Assembly (NCBI GenBank): GCA_035556495.1
Contig: DATMEW010000166.1
Coordinates: 1-64,000, forward strand
Direction of reading: 5' to 3'
Length of the DNA stretch: 64,000 bases
Source: CANKHJ01 sp035556495
GTDB taxonomy: Bacteria; Pseudomonadota; Alphaproteobacteria; Rhizobiales; Xanthobacteraceae
The notes under the pieces are model-generated. The model was given only the letters and a program-made list of their open reading frames with translations. It had not been told where the DNA came from and searched no databases. Position numbers and translations under genes: made by a program. Positions within the stretch are counted from its first letter, which is position 1. Each line of letters starts with the position of its first letter. Positions 8,591 to 17,148 of the stretch are shown here, in pieces.

Positions 8591-10603
8591 ATGAAGCTTA
8601 CGAAGGCGCGGATAACCAATTACCGCAGTGTAAAAGATTCCGGCTGGATCAACTTTGAATCGTCTAAGACGATCATGGTCGGACCGAATGAAGCAGGGAA
8701 ATCCGCTCTGCTTAAAGCGCTTCAGCAGATCAATGCACCAGACGATGTTCAGGGCTTTGAAGCCCTCCGGGATTATCCGCGAGGTGACTACAACGACATT
8801 ACGACCAAACGCGTTGATCCTGCAAAAACCGATGTGGTTGTCGCACATTTCGAGCTAGAAGAGACGGATAAATCTGCCATCGGAAAAGACTTCCAATCCG
8901 CAACGTATGTCCGCGGTCGACGGCTTGATAACTCGTTCTGGCATAAGCTTGAAGGCATCCCCGACACACCTACCATAAATGAAATTAGGAAGGATTTGCT
9001 TCGGCTGGCAGCCCATATGGACAGCCGTCAAGCGGAAGGCGCGACTTTACCGAGCAAAGTGCTCGAGCCCATTTTGAATAAATACAGTGATGGAAATTAT
9101 TACCTTCAGGGGGAATTGGCGACCGGAATTGTATCGTGGCTGGACGGCCACCTCGCGTTGATTGAGGAGGGAAACGAAAAGGAAGAGCAGCGCTATGAGC
9201 AAATCCTTGAGAAATGCCAGTATGGCGGGACTAAATCGAAGGCGCTGATCGAACTGGCCAAGCGTGTCCCGGTTTTTGTTCTTTTCAGCAATTACTTCCG
9301 TGTTCGCCCTCTTATCCACCTCGACCACCTAGCGACCCGCATTGAAAAAAAGCTGCTGGATGATGCCCAATACGACTACGGCAACCAGTGTCTGCTGAAG
9401 CTCTTGGGCTTTACCCCGAGAGAACTTTCCAACCTCGGCAAGGCAGGTGAACCTGGAGCCTCGGACCCCGACGCCCAGAAGTCGTACCGCGATCAACTCG
9501 ACAAGCGGTCTTACCAGCTCAATGCTGCAAGCGTTCGTCTGACAGATGAGATTGTGAAAGTCTGGAATCCGAATCCCGAGCGGGCCGAAGCAAGCCGGCT
9601 CCGGATTACGGCCGATGGCCAGTACCTGAAAGTGGTCGTTGAAGACGGTCTTGGGGTGGAGATCGAACTCGATCAGCGGTCTGAGGGATTCCAATGGCTG
9701 GTGTCATTTTTCGTCGTCTTCTTCTCCGAAGCGGGGGACAAGCATTCCAATGCCGTGTTGCTGCTCGACGAGCCCGGAATGAGCCTCCATGCCCTCAAGC
9801 AACGTGACTTCAGGCTGACGATCTCCTTGCTCTCCAGATCCAACCAGACAATCTATACTACGCATTCGCCATTCCTCGTTGGGCCTGACGAGCTTGATCT
9901 GGTGCGTGTTGTGGAAATGGCTGACCGAAAAATCGGCACGAAAGTCCACACGACGGTGACTGCCGCCGATCCGGCGGCCTTGCTGCCCCTGCAGGAGTCT
10001 TTGGGATACGATCTTGCGCAGAGCCTTTTCGCGCAGCAACGTAATCTCATTCTCGAGGGACTGACTGACTTTTGGTATCTCGAGGCAACAGCGGAACTGC
10101 TGCGGCAGGCTGGCATCGTAGATCTCAACGAGAAGATCGCTTTAATTTCGGCCAGCACCGCGAGCAAGGTTGTGTACTTCGCCACTATCTTGGTGGCCCA
10201 CAATTTGAAGGTGGCCGCGTTGCTCGATTCGGACAACGCGGGTGACCTCGCCGCGAAGCAAGATGTGCTTGTCCACCGGCTCGGTGCCAAGAGAATACTA
10301 CGGACTATGGACTTCACGGAGCCCCAGCGACCCAAGGCGGAGATCGAGGACCTGCTGCGCGACACATTGGTTCCGATTGCAGCAGCGGCTCTGGGTGTCG
10401 ACGTGTCCGCGGAGATAGCGGCCAAGCCAGACTTGCCAGTTGTCGATGTGCTTGCGAAAAAGGGCGGTGCTAACTTCTCCAAGTACAAGCTGGCCAAAGC
10501 TTATGTCAGATGGACGCGTGAGCATGCCGCCACCGATCTAACGGATGCGGAGCGGGTTGCATGGACAAAGCTCATCGGGTCTATAAATGCAGCGCTGAAG
10601 TGA
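8591..10603 (+). CDS. OLD-family ATP-dependent nuclease (ABC ATPase plus TOPRIM)
   Basis: A 670-residue protein with an SMC/ABC-like ATPase followed by a TOPRIM nuclease domain, the layout of class 1 OLD proteins and of the Gabija GajA subunit. Visible motifs are Walker A GPNEAGKS (residues 31-38), signature RSEGFQW, Walker B AVLLLDEPGMSLH, the switch histidine in YTTHSPFLV, and TOPRIM residues in LILEGLTDFWYLE and ALLDSDNAGD. Known relatives cut or nick DNA, often in phage defence. The start ATG begins the canonical MKLTKARITNYRSV strand. A gene for a HEPN-like protein starts 65 bases downstream. No UvrD-like helicase gene (GajB) is adjacent, so this is not a standard Gabija locus. Confidence 0.9.
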   Translation: MKLTKARITNYRSVKDSGWINFESSKTIMVGPNEAGKSALLKALQQINAPDDVQGFEALRDYPRGDYNDITTKRVDPAKTDVVVAHFELEETDKSAIGKDFQSATYVRGRRLDNSFWHKLEGIPDTPTINEIRKDLLRLAAHMDSRQAEGATLPSKVLEPILNKYSDGNYYLQGELATGIVSWLDGHLALIEEGNEKEEQRYEQILEKCQYGGTKSKALIELAKRVPVFVLFSNYFRVRPLIHLDHLATRIEKKLLDDAQYDYGNQCLLKLLGFTPRELSNLGKAGEPGASDPDAQKSYRDQLDKRSYQLNAASVRLTDEIVKVWNPNPERAEASRLRITADGQYLKVVVEDGLGVEIELDQRSEGFQWLVSFFVVFFSEAGDKHSNAVLLLDEPGMSLHALKQRDFRLTISLLSRSNQTIYTTHSPFLVGPDELDLVRVVEMADRKIGTKVHTTVTAADPAALLPLQESLGYDLAQSLFAQQRNLILEGLTDFWYLEATAELLRQAGIVDLNEKIALISASTASKVVYFATILVAHNLKVAALLDSDNAGDLAAKQDVLVHRLGAKRILRTMDFTEPQRPKAEIEDLLRDTLVPIAAAALGVDVSAEIAAKPDLPVVDVLAKKGGANFSKYKLAKAYVRWTREHAATDLTDAERVAWTKLIGSINAALK

Positions 10604-10668
10604 CGGCGGGAGAGCTGGGCTTCGTCGATGAGCATGGAACCTCTTAAGCCGCAGTCAGGACGCCAACG

Positions 10669-11301
10669 TTGAGCTCAACTGCTACCACCGGCAGCGCTCG
10701 GTCCGAGTTAATCGCTCCGGGCAAAACAAAGGATGATTGGACGAAGTTTGCCAAGCAGCTCGTGCCCGGTGGCAACGCCGATATTTGGGCCGAGGCTTTC
10801 GACAAATTTCTGCTTGGCAGACTCCGGAGCCGGTATCTCAAGCCCATCGCGATGGTACGGGATAAAGGTGAGTGGGAGGGCGAAGGCTTCACCATCGTTT
10901 CGATACAATGCGCGTTGATCGAGTTTCTTGCAGCGACTCGCGCGGGCAAGAACTATCGGCACAAGAACCCACAGCCGCCGCACGAATATCAAAAGAGCGG
11001 CGAACTTTTTGTTGACTTCCTGTTTCAGACCGCACCTTTCGACCAGCAATTCTCAAAGGGACAGGCCGAGGATTTCTACACCAATGTCCGCTGTGCACTC
11101 CTGCATGAGGCCAGGACGAAGAATGGTTGGATTATCTGGGTGACCGGCGCCATCGCGGTCGATTGCAACAAGAAGATCGTCTATCGTGACAGCTTCCAGA
11201 GAGTTATCGAAGGCTATGTTGACGATTATGGTATCGCATTAACGGCCGATGTATCGCTCCAAGAGGCCTTCCTCAGAAAGTTCAATGATCTAGCCGCTTG
11301 A
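10669..11301 (+). CDS. HEPN-like protein, putative toxin or defence partner
   Basis: A 210-residue protein without close recognisable family. Near residues 137-150 the segment FYTNVRCALLHEARTKNGW carries R141-x4-H146, the Rx4-6H motif typical of HEPN RNases. It is preceded by a helix (SIQCALIEFL) of the sort found in HEPN folds. The RNase role is therefore an inference from motif and helical context. The start is a TTG with AGGA at 10657-10660, eight bases upstream. It follows the OLD gene by 65 bases on the same strand and is probably co-transcribed with it. A nuclease/HEPN pairing suggests an abortive-infection type function. Confidence 0.7.
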   Translation: MSSTATTGSARSELIAPGKTKDDWTKFAKQLVPGGNADIWAEAFDKFLLGRLRSRYLKPIAMVRDKGEWEGEGFTIVSIQCALIEFLAATRAGKNYRHKNPQPPHEYQKSGELFVDFLFQTAPFDQQFSKGQAEDFYTNVRCALLHEARTKNGWIIWVTGAIAVDCNKKIVYRDSFQRVIEGYVDDYGIALTADVSLQEAFLRKFNDLAA

Positions 11302-11413
11302 CAGCGCCTCCGCTGATGCTGGGCGGGTTCTATCTCGCGCAGTTCGGCCGAACCATCGAGGCGATTCTGGCCCATATCCTCATTGGTCACCTACGCGCCG
11401 CAGAACACATCAA

Positions 11414-12196
11414 ATGATTGAGGTCGCATCAGCTATGGCATGTCGGCACTGCGGGACTAGTAGGACCATCAAGGCGCACCTAATCCCGGAGGCCTTCGTA
11501 ATGGAGGTCAAAGCCGATCGAGGAGAGCAGCATCTGGTTCTCCATGAGGGGAGGACGAAGCCGCAGGTCAGCAATACCGGCGTCTATGACTCTAACCTGC
11601 TGTGCGGTACCTGCGATGGAATTCTGGGCCGCTATGAGGGTTATGCCTTCAGTCTCCTCCGGCGCTTGCGTACGATAAGGGCTGATCTAGGTTCAATTGT
11701 AGATATGGGGGCGGTCGACGGCGATATAATGCTCCGCTTCGCCGCCGGCATCGCTTGGAAATACACTGCGACGAAACACCAGTTCGGGCGCATCAATATC
11801 GGGCCCTACGCCTCGGTGCTACAGGATGTGGCGCTCGGCAACGGGCCGATCCCCTCGACGCTCGATATTGCGTTAATCCGTCTCGTCGAACTTGATGGCG
11901 ACGTGTACTTCTACCGTGCCCCGGTACCTGCACGCCATGGCGGCATTAATTCGGTGCGTTTTTCCGTCGGAAGTTTCGTCATCTATCTTAAGATTGACAA
12001 GCGGCCTAATGACAGAGTGTTGCCGCCCGAATGCTGGCTTAAAGGGCGCAGTGACGGCAAGTTCTTGATCGCGGATGCCGGTTTCTTCACAGAGGGAAAG
12101 CTCCATCGTGAGCTGGCAAATATGGGGCCCGTTCGGCAATTCTTCGGGACCATGATTGCGCGTAAGCGCGAGCGCAGCTTCCGCGTGGAAAGCTAG
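11414..12196 (+). CDS. HNH-like zinc-binding protein of unknown function
   Basis: A 260-residue protein with two CxxC pairs (C10/C13 in ACRHCGTSRTIKAHLIPEAF and C64/C67 in NLLCGTCDGILG) and H22 between them. This spacing resembles the zinc-stabilised core of HNH nucleases, but the classical catalytic HH/N pattern is not obvious, so nuclease activity is uncertain. The remainder has no motif I recognise. An internal ATG at 11435 (MACRHCG) is an alternative start. It lies 112 bases after the HEPN-like gene and closes the accessory block. Confidence 0.6.
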   Translation: MIEVASAMACRHCGTSRTIKAHLIPEAFVMEVKADRGEQHLVLHEGRTKPQVSNTGVYDSNLLCGTCDGILGRYEGYAFSLLRRLRTIRADLGSIVDMGAVDGDIMLRFAAGIAWKYTATKHQFGRINIGPYASVLQDVALGNGPIPSTLDIALIRLVELDGDVYFYRAPVPARHGGINSVRFSVGSFVIYLKIDKRPNDRVLPPECWLKGRSDGKFLIADAGFFTEGKLHRELANMGPVRQFFGTMIARKRERSFRVES

Positions 12197-12620
12197 GCAT
12201 GGGTGCTTTCTAACGTTTCGGTACAAAGCTGCCGGTCAGCAATAATCGGCCCCCATGGTGGATTCTTACTGCCATCTCATGGAGTTACGAGCGTTTGGCC
12301 AGTCCTATTTTATAGGGTTATAGCGTAAATGTAGTTGTCATCTTCACCCGGCACGGCGCGCCATTCCTCCTGGGAATCTCGCCCTCAACGAAACATGGAT
12401 TTGAACGAGGTTTGGATCGGCACGCCAATGAAATCAGGGGCTTACGGTTCCTGTCAAAAGCAGCAAGCACCCTTGGACAGATCGATGTCCGTAGGCCGAG
12501 ATGATGCCGGTATACGCGAAGAAGCGAATTGACCGTCACAAGCATGCCGCACATGATGCTGTCGCTGATGATATATTGGAAGCCAAAAGCGCGATCACGA
12601 ACGGTTAAGGCGTAAACGAC
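12197..12620 (+). other. Gene-free gap, right edge of the accessory block
   Basis: I see no convincing gene in this 424-base stretch. A 65-codon plus-strand frame at 12335-12532 has no ribosome site or recognisable composition. The base composition is mixed, and the 5' leader of the transpeptidase-like gene occupies its end. No copy of the tRNA-Arg 3' end was found here. Confidence 0.5.
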
Positions 12621-13286
12621 ATGAACGAAGGACTGCTGCCCGGTTCTGCATCGCCGAATCTTAACCGCCGATCGTTTCTGATCGGCTCGGCCGCCAGCGC
12701 TGGCGCGCTTGGGCTCGCCGGCTGCGCAACGACCGCAGATATGCAGGCAGCGGCGCTTTATGGGCCCCTGCCCGACAAGAAGTTTCCGATCCCGGCAACG
12801 GATGTCAGCAAGGTTGATCCCAAATACTATCGCCAGACAGTTCGATACGACAGCAAGGAGGCGCCCGGCACGATCATCGTAGATCCCGGAAATTATTACG
12901 TCTACCGCATCGAAGGTGATGGAAATGCCACGCGCTATGGCGCGAATGTCGGTCGCGAGGGCTTTCTTTGGAGCGGCGAGGCCTATATCGGGCGCAAGGC
13001 GGAATGGCCGACCTGGACCCCGCCTAAGGAGATGATCAAGCGCCAGCCGGAAGCGGCCAAATATGCCGGCGGAATGCCGGGAGGTCCGGACAATCCTCTC
13101 GGCGCACGCACGCTCTATCTTTATCAGAACGGCGTCTACACGCTCTATACGATCTACGCCAGCAGCGCCCCGGAGACGATCGGGACCAATCTGACGAGCG
13201 GATGCACCGGCCTTCTCACCCAGGACATGTTCCATCTCTATGACCGCACCCCGGTCAAGACGAAAGTGATCGTGCTGCCGGCATAG
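12621..13286 (+). CDS. L,D-transpeptidase-like (YkuD) lipoprotein, active site degenerate
   Basis: A 221-residue exported protein. The N-terminus has twin arginines (NRRSFLIGSAASAGALG) and a lipobox LAGC, so it is probably a Tat- or Sec-exported lipoprotein. The body follows the ErfK/YbiS-type L,D-transpeptidase family to its C-terminal DLYDRTPVKTKVIVL-like strand. In active enzymes the site reads HG...S-x-G-C-I-R. Here the segment reads YTIYASSAPETIGT then LTSGCTGL: the cysteine is kept, but the histidine is tyrosine and the arginine is glycine. Crosslinking activity is therefore doubtful; a structural or binding role is possible. It is monocistronic, between the accessory block and the Bug gene. 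Confidence 0.85.
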   Translation: MNEGLLPGSASPNLNRRSFLIGSAASAGALGLAGCATTADMQAAALYGPLPDKKFPIPATDVSKVDPKYYRQTVRYDSKEAPGTIIVDPGNYYVYRIEGDGNATRYGANVGREGFLWSGEAYIGRKAEWPTWTPPKEMIKRQPEAAKYAGGMPGGPDNPLGARTLYLYQNGVYTLYTIYASSAPETIGTNLTSGCTGLLTQDMFHLYDRTPVKTKVIVLPA

Positions 13287-13527
13287 ATCTCCGATTGGCA
13301 TGTCTACGGCGTGGCATGGCAGCTCACACGTTAACGCGGCTGGTCAAACCATCACGAACAGATTGCGGGCGCGCACTCTCCTGCTGACCGCAACACCCCC
13401 TGCCTCAAAGGTTATGAGTCCACGACCTCGACCGACCACATAATGCTCGGCGGACAATGCGGTTGATTGGTTGCGGCTTTTCAAGGATATTCTCGCCAAC
13501 ACACCCAATAAAGTGAGGGAGGATCTC

Positions 13528-14505
13528 ATGCTGCTGACACGGGCGCGGTTCTTGCAGCTAGCCGGCGCTTTCGCCGCTGCATCCGCTATTGATCTCGGCG
13601 GGGCGCAGGCGCAGGCCACATATCCCAGCCAGGACATTCGCCTGATCGTCGGTTTCCCGCCGGGGAGCGGCGCGGATATCCTCGTGCGCTATTTCGCGGA
13701 AAAGCTCCGCCCCGTGTCCGGGCGAAATGTCATTGTCGAGAACCGGGTGGGAGCGAATAGCAATATTGCGACTGAATATGTCGCGCGCTCCAAGCCGGAT
13801 GGCTACACACTCTATCCGTTCGCGGCGACGACAGTGGCCGCGACCATGGCGCTGTTCAAGAATCCTCCGGTCGATCCCGGCAAAACCATCGAGGCCATCG
13901 CGACAACTTCCAACCTCGCCTTCATGCTCATGGTCGATGAGAAAAGCCCTTACCGGACCGTCGCGGAACTGACGGAAGCGATGAAGAAGAAAAGCGGCGT
14001 CACCTATGCGTCGACCGCCAATCCCGGCACCATCATGGGAACGCTCTATAAGAACCAGGCGGGCTTTGACGCCGTCGAGGTGCTGTACAAAAGCGGGCCG
14101 GAATCGCTGAACGAGATCATGAGCGGGAAGCTCGATTACGGAATGTACGATCCCATTTTCGGCCTCGCCCAAGCGCGCGAGGGGCGGATGCGGATACTCG
14201 CCGTATCGACGGCCGAGCGGCTTCAGTCCGCGCCGGACATTCCAACCATGTCCGAATCCGGAATCCCGATGGACTTGAACCTGTGGTGGGGCGTCATGGT
14301 GCCCAAGGGCGTGCCGCGCCCGATCGTGAATACGATCAACAAGTGGTTCTCCGACATCGTCAGCACGGAAGACGCCCGGAAATTTCTCGCCCTATCGGGC
14401 GCGGACCCGCTCGTGCGCACGCCCGAACAGGCTCAGGAGATGTTCCTCAAGGCTATTCCCGAATGGGGCAATTATGTTCGGATCGCCAAGATCCCCCAGA
14501 ATTGA
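13528..14505 (+). CDS. Bug/TctC-type periplasmic solute-binding protein
   Basis: A 325-residue periplasmic receptor of the tripartite tricarboxylate transporter (Bug) family, which binds carboxylates or aromatic acids. It has a signal peptide (RARFLQLAGAFAAASAIDLG), the ligand loop IVGFPPGSGADILVRYFAEKL, ENRVGANSNIATEYVARSKPDGYT, and the family segment WWGVMVPKGVPRPIVNTIN. The ATG at 13528 follows GAGGGAGGATCTC and is preferred over the frame from 13471. No TctA/TctB membrane genes are nearby, so it is an orphan Bug, as is common in these bacteria. The next gene, 98 bases on, is another solute-binding protein. Confidence 0.92.
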   Translation: MLLTRARFLQLAGAFAAASAIDLGGAQAQATYPSQDIRLIVGFPPGSGADILVRYFAEKLRPVSGRNVIVENRVGANSNIATEYVARSKPDGYTLYPFAATTVAATMALFKNPPVDPGKTIEAIATTSNLAFMLMVDEKSPYRTVAELTEAMKKKSGVTYASTANPGTIMGTLYKNQAGFDAVEVLYKSGPESLNEIMSGKLDYGMYDPIFGLAQAREGRMRILAVSTAERLQSAPDIPTMSESGIPMDLNLWWGVMVPKGVPRPIVNTINKWFSDIVSTEDARKFLALSGADPLVRTPEQAQEMFLKAIPEWGNYVRIAKIPQN

Positions 14506-14603
14506 GAGCACGCCCCTCGATCAGGGAGGCCACGCCGGGTTGTGAATCGGCTGGCCCCGGTTCGATGAGTTGAAAACAATACGCTGAGAAGCAGGGAAAT
14601 CCA

Positions 14604-15668
14604 ATGGTTGTAAAAAAATTTCTGATCGCGCTGACGATAGGTTCTGTCGGTTTGCTCGTTGCACAGGATCTCGCCTGGTCGCAAACCCCTCCCAAGGTGA
14701 AAGTCGGAACCGTTCGGGCGACGACGATTGGCGCAGTGGTCTCGGCGAAGGAGAAGGGTTACTTCAAGGAGGCCGGAATCGACGTCGACATCGAGCTTAT
14801 CGATGCATCCGCGGCCTTCGTTCCCGCTCTGGCGACCAATGCGCTGAATGTCGTTGAAGGAGGGGTCAGCGCAAGCCTTTTTAACGGCATTCTTCAGGGA
14901 TTGCCGATCAAGAGCGCATTTGATTCAACATCCACGCCTATCAATCACTATCTGATGCGCCGTCCGGATCTTGCTGAAAAATACAAGAGCATCAAAGATC
15001 TGAAGGGTGCGGTCGTGGCGGTGAATGCGCCGAGCTCGATCGCGCTCTACGAAGTCACGAAGCTTCTCGAAACAGAAGGACTTTCGATCAAGGACGTCGA
15101 GGTGAAGGTGATCCCGTTTGCCCAGATGGGTATCGCTTTTCAGACCAAGGCAATCGAAGTCGGCCTACAGATCACGCCTTTTGCCTCGACGCTGGAACAG
15201 CAGGGCATCGCGACACGCTGGATTTCCTCGGACCGCACATTGAGACCAACGCCGGTGCAAATCTCGACCTCGATGTATAATACGGACTGGGCGGCGCAGA
15301 ATCCGAAGGTGGCACAAGCGTTCTTTACCCAGCTTTTGCGTGGCGCTCGTGACTATTGCAATGCCTATCACGGTGGCAGCTACCGGCCCGAACTTCTCAA
15401 GCTTCTGGTCGCGAATGGCGTGGCGCCTTCAACGGATATTCTTGACAAAATTCTGTGGCCCGCGCGCAATCCGGATGGCCACGTATTCAAGGAATCGATG
15501 ACGGATGTCCTGAAATGGTATGTCGGACAGGGATTGGTTCGTTCCGAGATTCCCATCGATCAGGTGGTCAACGACCAGTTCGCGGCAGAGGCGGTGAAGC
15601 AGCTTGGCGCGTTCAAGCTTGAAAACACCAGTTCTGAGCTGGGCGGCTGCGGACGTCCGCAGCCCTGA
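14604..15668 (+). CDS. ABC transporter solute-binding protein (NMT1/TauA-like)
   Basis: A 354-residue periplasmic binding protein of the SsuA/TauA/NMT1 group. It has a signal peptide (KKFLIALTIGSVGLLVAQDL) and the type-2 fold segments VGTVRATTIGAVVSAKEKGY, then FKEAGIDVDIELIDASAA and KSIKDLKGAVVAVNAPSS. Such receptors serve uptake of sulfonates, thiamine precursors or aromatic acids. No matching ATPase or permease gene is directly next to it on this strand; the closest ABC genes are the minus-strand set at 17149-20080, which has its own receptor. It probably shares a transcript with the Bug gene upstream and the MFS gene downstream. Confidence 0.87.
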   Translation: MVVKKFLIALTIGSVGLLVAQDLAWSQTPPKVKVGTVRATTIGAVVSAKEKGYFKEAGIDVDIELIDASAAFVPALATNALNVVEGGVSASLFNGILQGLPIKSAFDSTSTPINHYLMRRPDLAEKYKSIKDLKGAVVAVNAPSSIALYEVTKLLETEGLSIKDVEVKVIPFAQMGIAFQTKAIEVGLQITPFASTLEQQGIATRWISSDRTLRPTPVQISTSMYNTDWAAQNPKVAQAFFTQLLRGARDYCNAYHGGSYRPELLKLLVANGVAPSTDILDKILWPARNPDGHVFKESMTDVLKWYVGQGLVRSEIPIDQVVNDQFAAEAVKQLGAFKLENTSSELGGCGRPQP

Positions 15669-15756
15669 CAGGTAGCCATCGGCGCGCCTTCAGAAATCCG
15701 CCTTGAATCAATGCTAGTACCTTTTGACTTCAATAATTAACGGGCAGTCGCGCTTC

Positions 15757-17019
15757 ATGAGTTTACTGACAGCTTCCTCAAAGGCCGCGCAATCCATTGC
15801 TCCGAGCACCCGTCAGGTATGGATCATCCTGAGCGGCACGGCGCTGTTGCTCGCGCTCGGCATGGGCATCCGGCAGAGCATGGGGCTGTTTGTAACGCCG
15901 GTCACCCGTGACCTCTCGATATCGGTGGCAGACTTCACCCTGGCGCTGGCGATCCAGAACATCGTCTGGGGCCTGTCCCAGGCGGTGGTCGGCGGACTTG
16001 CCGATCGCTTCGGCCTGCGCGTCACCATGACGGTCGGCGCCGCGACTTATGTCCTTGGCCTCATCATCATGGCGACGGCGCAAGGCGCCCTTGCACTGAG
16101 CATCTTCGGCGCGCTGGCCGGTATCGCATTGTCATGCACCGCAACGTCGCTTTCGATCTCCGCCTGCGTGCGAGCCGTCTCTCCCGAGCGGCGCAGCATG
16201 GCGCTCGGCGTCGTCGCCGCGGTCGGATCGCTCGGCACTCTCGTATTCCCGATCATCACTCAGGCTTTGCTCACCAGCTATCCGTGGCAGGTCTCGGCAT
16301 GGCTGTTCGTGGCGATGGGGATCGTGATGCTGCCCGCAGCCTTCATGTCGGGCAGCGCCGATCGGATCCCGATACCTGCCTCCGCCGCGACCTCGTTTCG
16401 TGAAGTGCTCGGTCAGGCTATGCGCAGCCGGCCGTTCCTGGTGATGTCGGGCGCCTACTTCGTCTGCGGCCTCAATCTCGTGTTCATCACCACCCATCTG
16501 CCGTCCTATCTGGCGCTCTGCGGCCAGGACCCGATGCTGAGTGCCGCCGCACTTGCCACGATTGGCGGCACCAGCGCGGTCGGCGCGCTGGCCACCGGCT
16601 GGCTCGGTGGAAGGTATCCGAAGCATATCCTGCTGGGACTACTCTATATCCTGCGCTCGATCATGATCGCGATCTATTTCGTGCTGCCGCCAACGCCGAC
16701 AAGTACGCTGCTGTTCGCTGCCGCGATGGGCCTGCTTTGGTGGCCTGGCCTCGCGCCGCTGATCGGGGGCATTGTCGCCGACACGTTCGGGACGCGCTAT
16801 CTTGCGACGCTGCTTGGCGTGTCCTTTGTGATACATCAGCTCGGCTCATCGCTCGGCGCCTGGGGTGGCGGATTCATCTTCGACCTGTCCGGCGCCTACG
16901 ATTACGCATGGCAAATCGGTACGGTGGTCGGGTTCATGGCGGGAGTCGTCCAGATCATGGCCGGCGGACCGTCGCTACCTCGCGAATCCAAAATTGCGGC
17001 CTCCCCCGTCACGGCATAG
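15757..17019 (+). CDS. MFS transporter
   Basis: A 420-residue major facilitator protein with about 12 hydrophobic helices. The loop after helix 2 reads GGLADRFGLR, the conserved MFS G-x-x-x-D-R-x-G motif, and ALSCTATSLSISACVRAVSPERRSMALG follows in the N-terminal half. Resemblance is to OFA/monocarboxylate-type carriers. The ATG at 15757 is used; a TTG at 15724 would add 11 residues, and neither has a strong ribosome site. It follows the solute-binding gene on the same strand and converges with the ABC permease gene. Since its neighbours are aromatic-acid genes, a carboxylate substrate is plausible but unproven. Confidence 0.85.
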   Translation: MSLLTASSKAAQSIAPSTRQVWIILSGTALLLALGMGIRQSMGLFVTPVTRDLSISVADFTLALAIQNIVWGLSQAVVGGLADRFGLRVTMTVGAATYVLGLIIMATAQGALALSIFGALAGIALSCTATSLSISACVRAVSPERRSMALGVVAAVGSLGTLVFPIITQALLTSYPWQVSAWLFVAMGIVMLPAAFMSGSADRIPIPASAATSFREVLGQAMRSRPFLVMSGAYFVCGLNLVFITTHLPSYLALCGQDPMLSAAALATIGGTSAVGALATGWLGGRYPKHILLGLLYILRSIMIAIYFVLPPTPTSTLLFAAAMGLLWWPGLAPLIGGIVADTFGTRYLATLLGVSFVIHQLGSSLGAWGGGFIFDLSGAYDYAWQIGTVVGFMAGVVQIMAGGPSLPRESKIAASPVTA

Positions 17020-17082
17020 CTTCTTGGAAGCTGTGAGTATGTTGGGTGCCTGCAACCTCAACGAAGTGATCTCATCCATGCC

Positions 17083-17100
17083 CCTCCGTGATGGCGGAGG
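17083..17100. terminator. Hairpin between convergent MFS and ABC permease genes
   Basis: CCTCCG at 17083-17088 pairs perfectly with CGGAGG at 17095-17100. A second small palindrome, AGCTTC-TTG-GAAGCT, lies at 17018-17032 over the MFS stop codon. Neither has a T tract, so termination is inferred from the convergent context only. Confidence 0.35.
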
Positions 17101-17148
17101 TGGCGCTTGGCCGGATCATTTCGCGTTCTACCATGTGACGCTCAAGCC

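Noticed and set aside
8591..10603. Gabija GajA
   Set aside because: The domain layout fits, but no adjacent UvrD-like GajB gene exists; the more general OLD-family name is safer.
12318..13301. A 327-codon minus-strand frame opposite the transpeptidase-like gene
   Set aside because: The plus-strand protein has a signal peptide and family match; the minus frame has none.
6604..13500. A second copy of the tRNA-Arg 3' end that would mark a classic integrated island
   Set aside because: No repeat of the last ~20 tRNA bases was seen by eye; short TTCGAATC matches such as near 6723 are too small. No integrase gene is present either.
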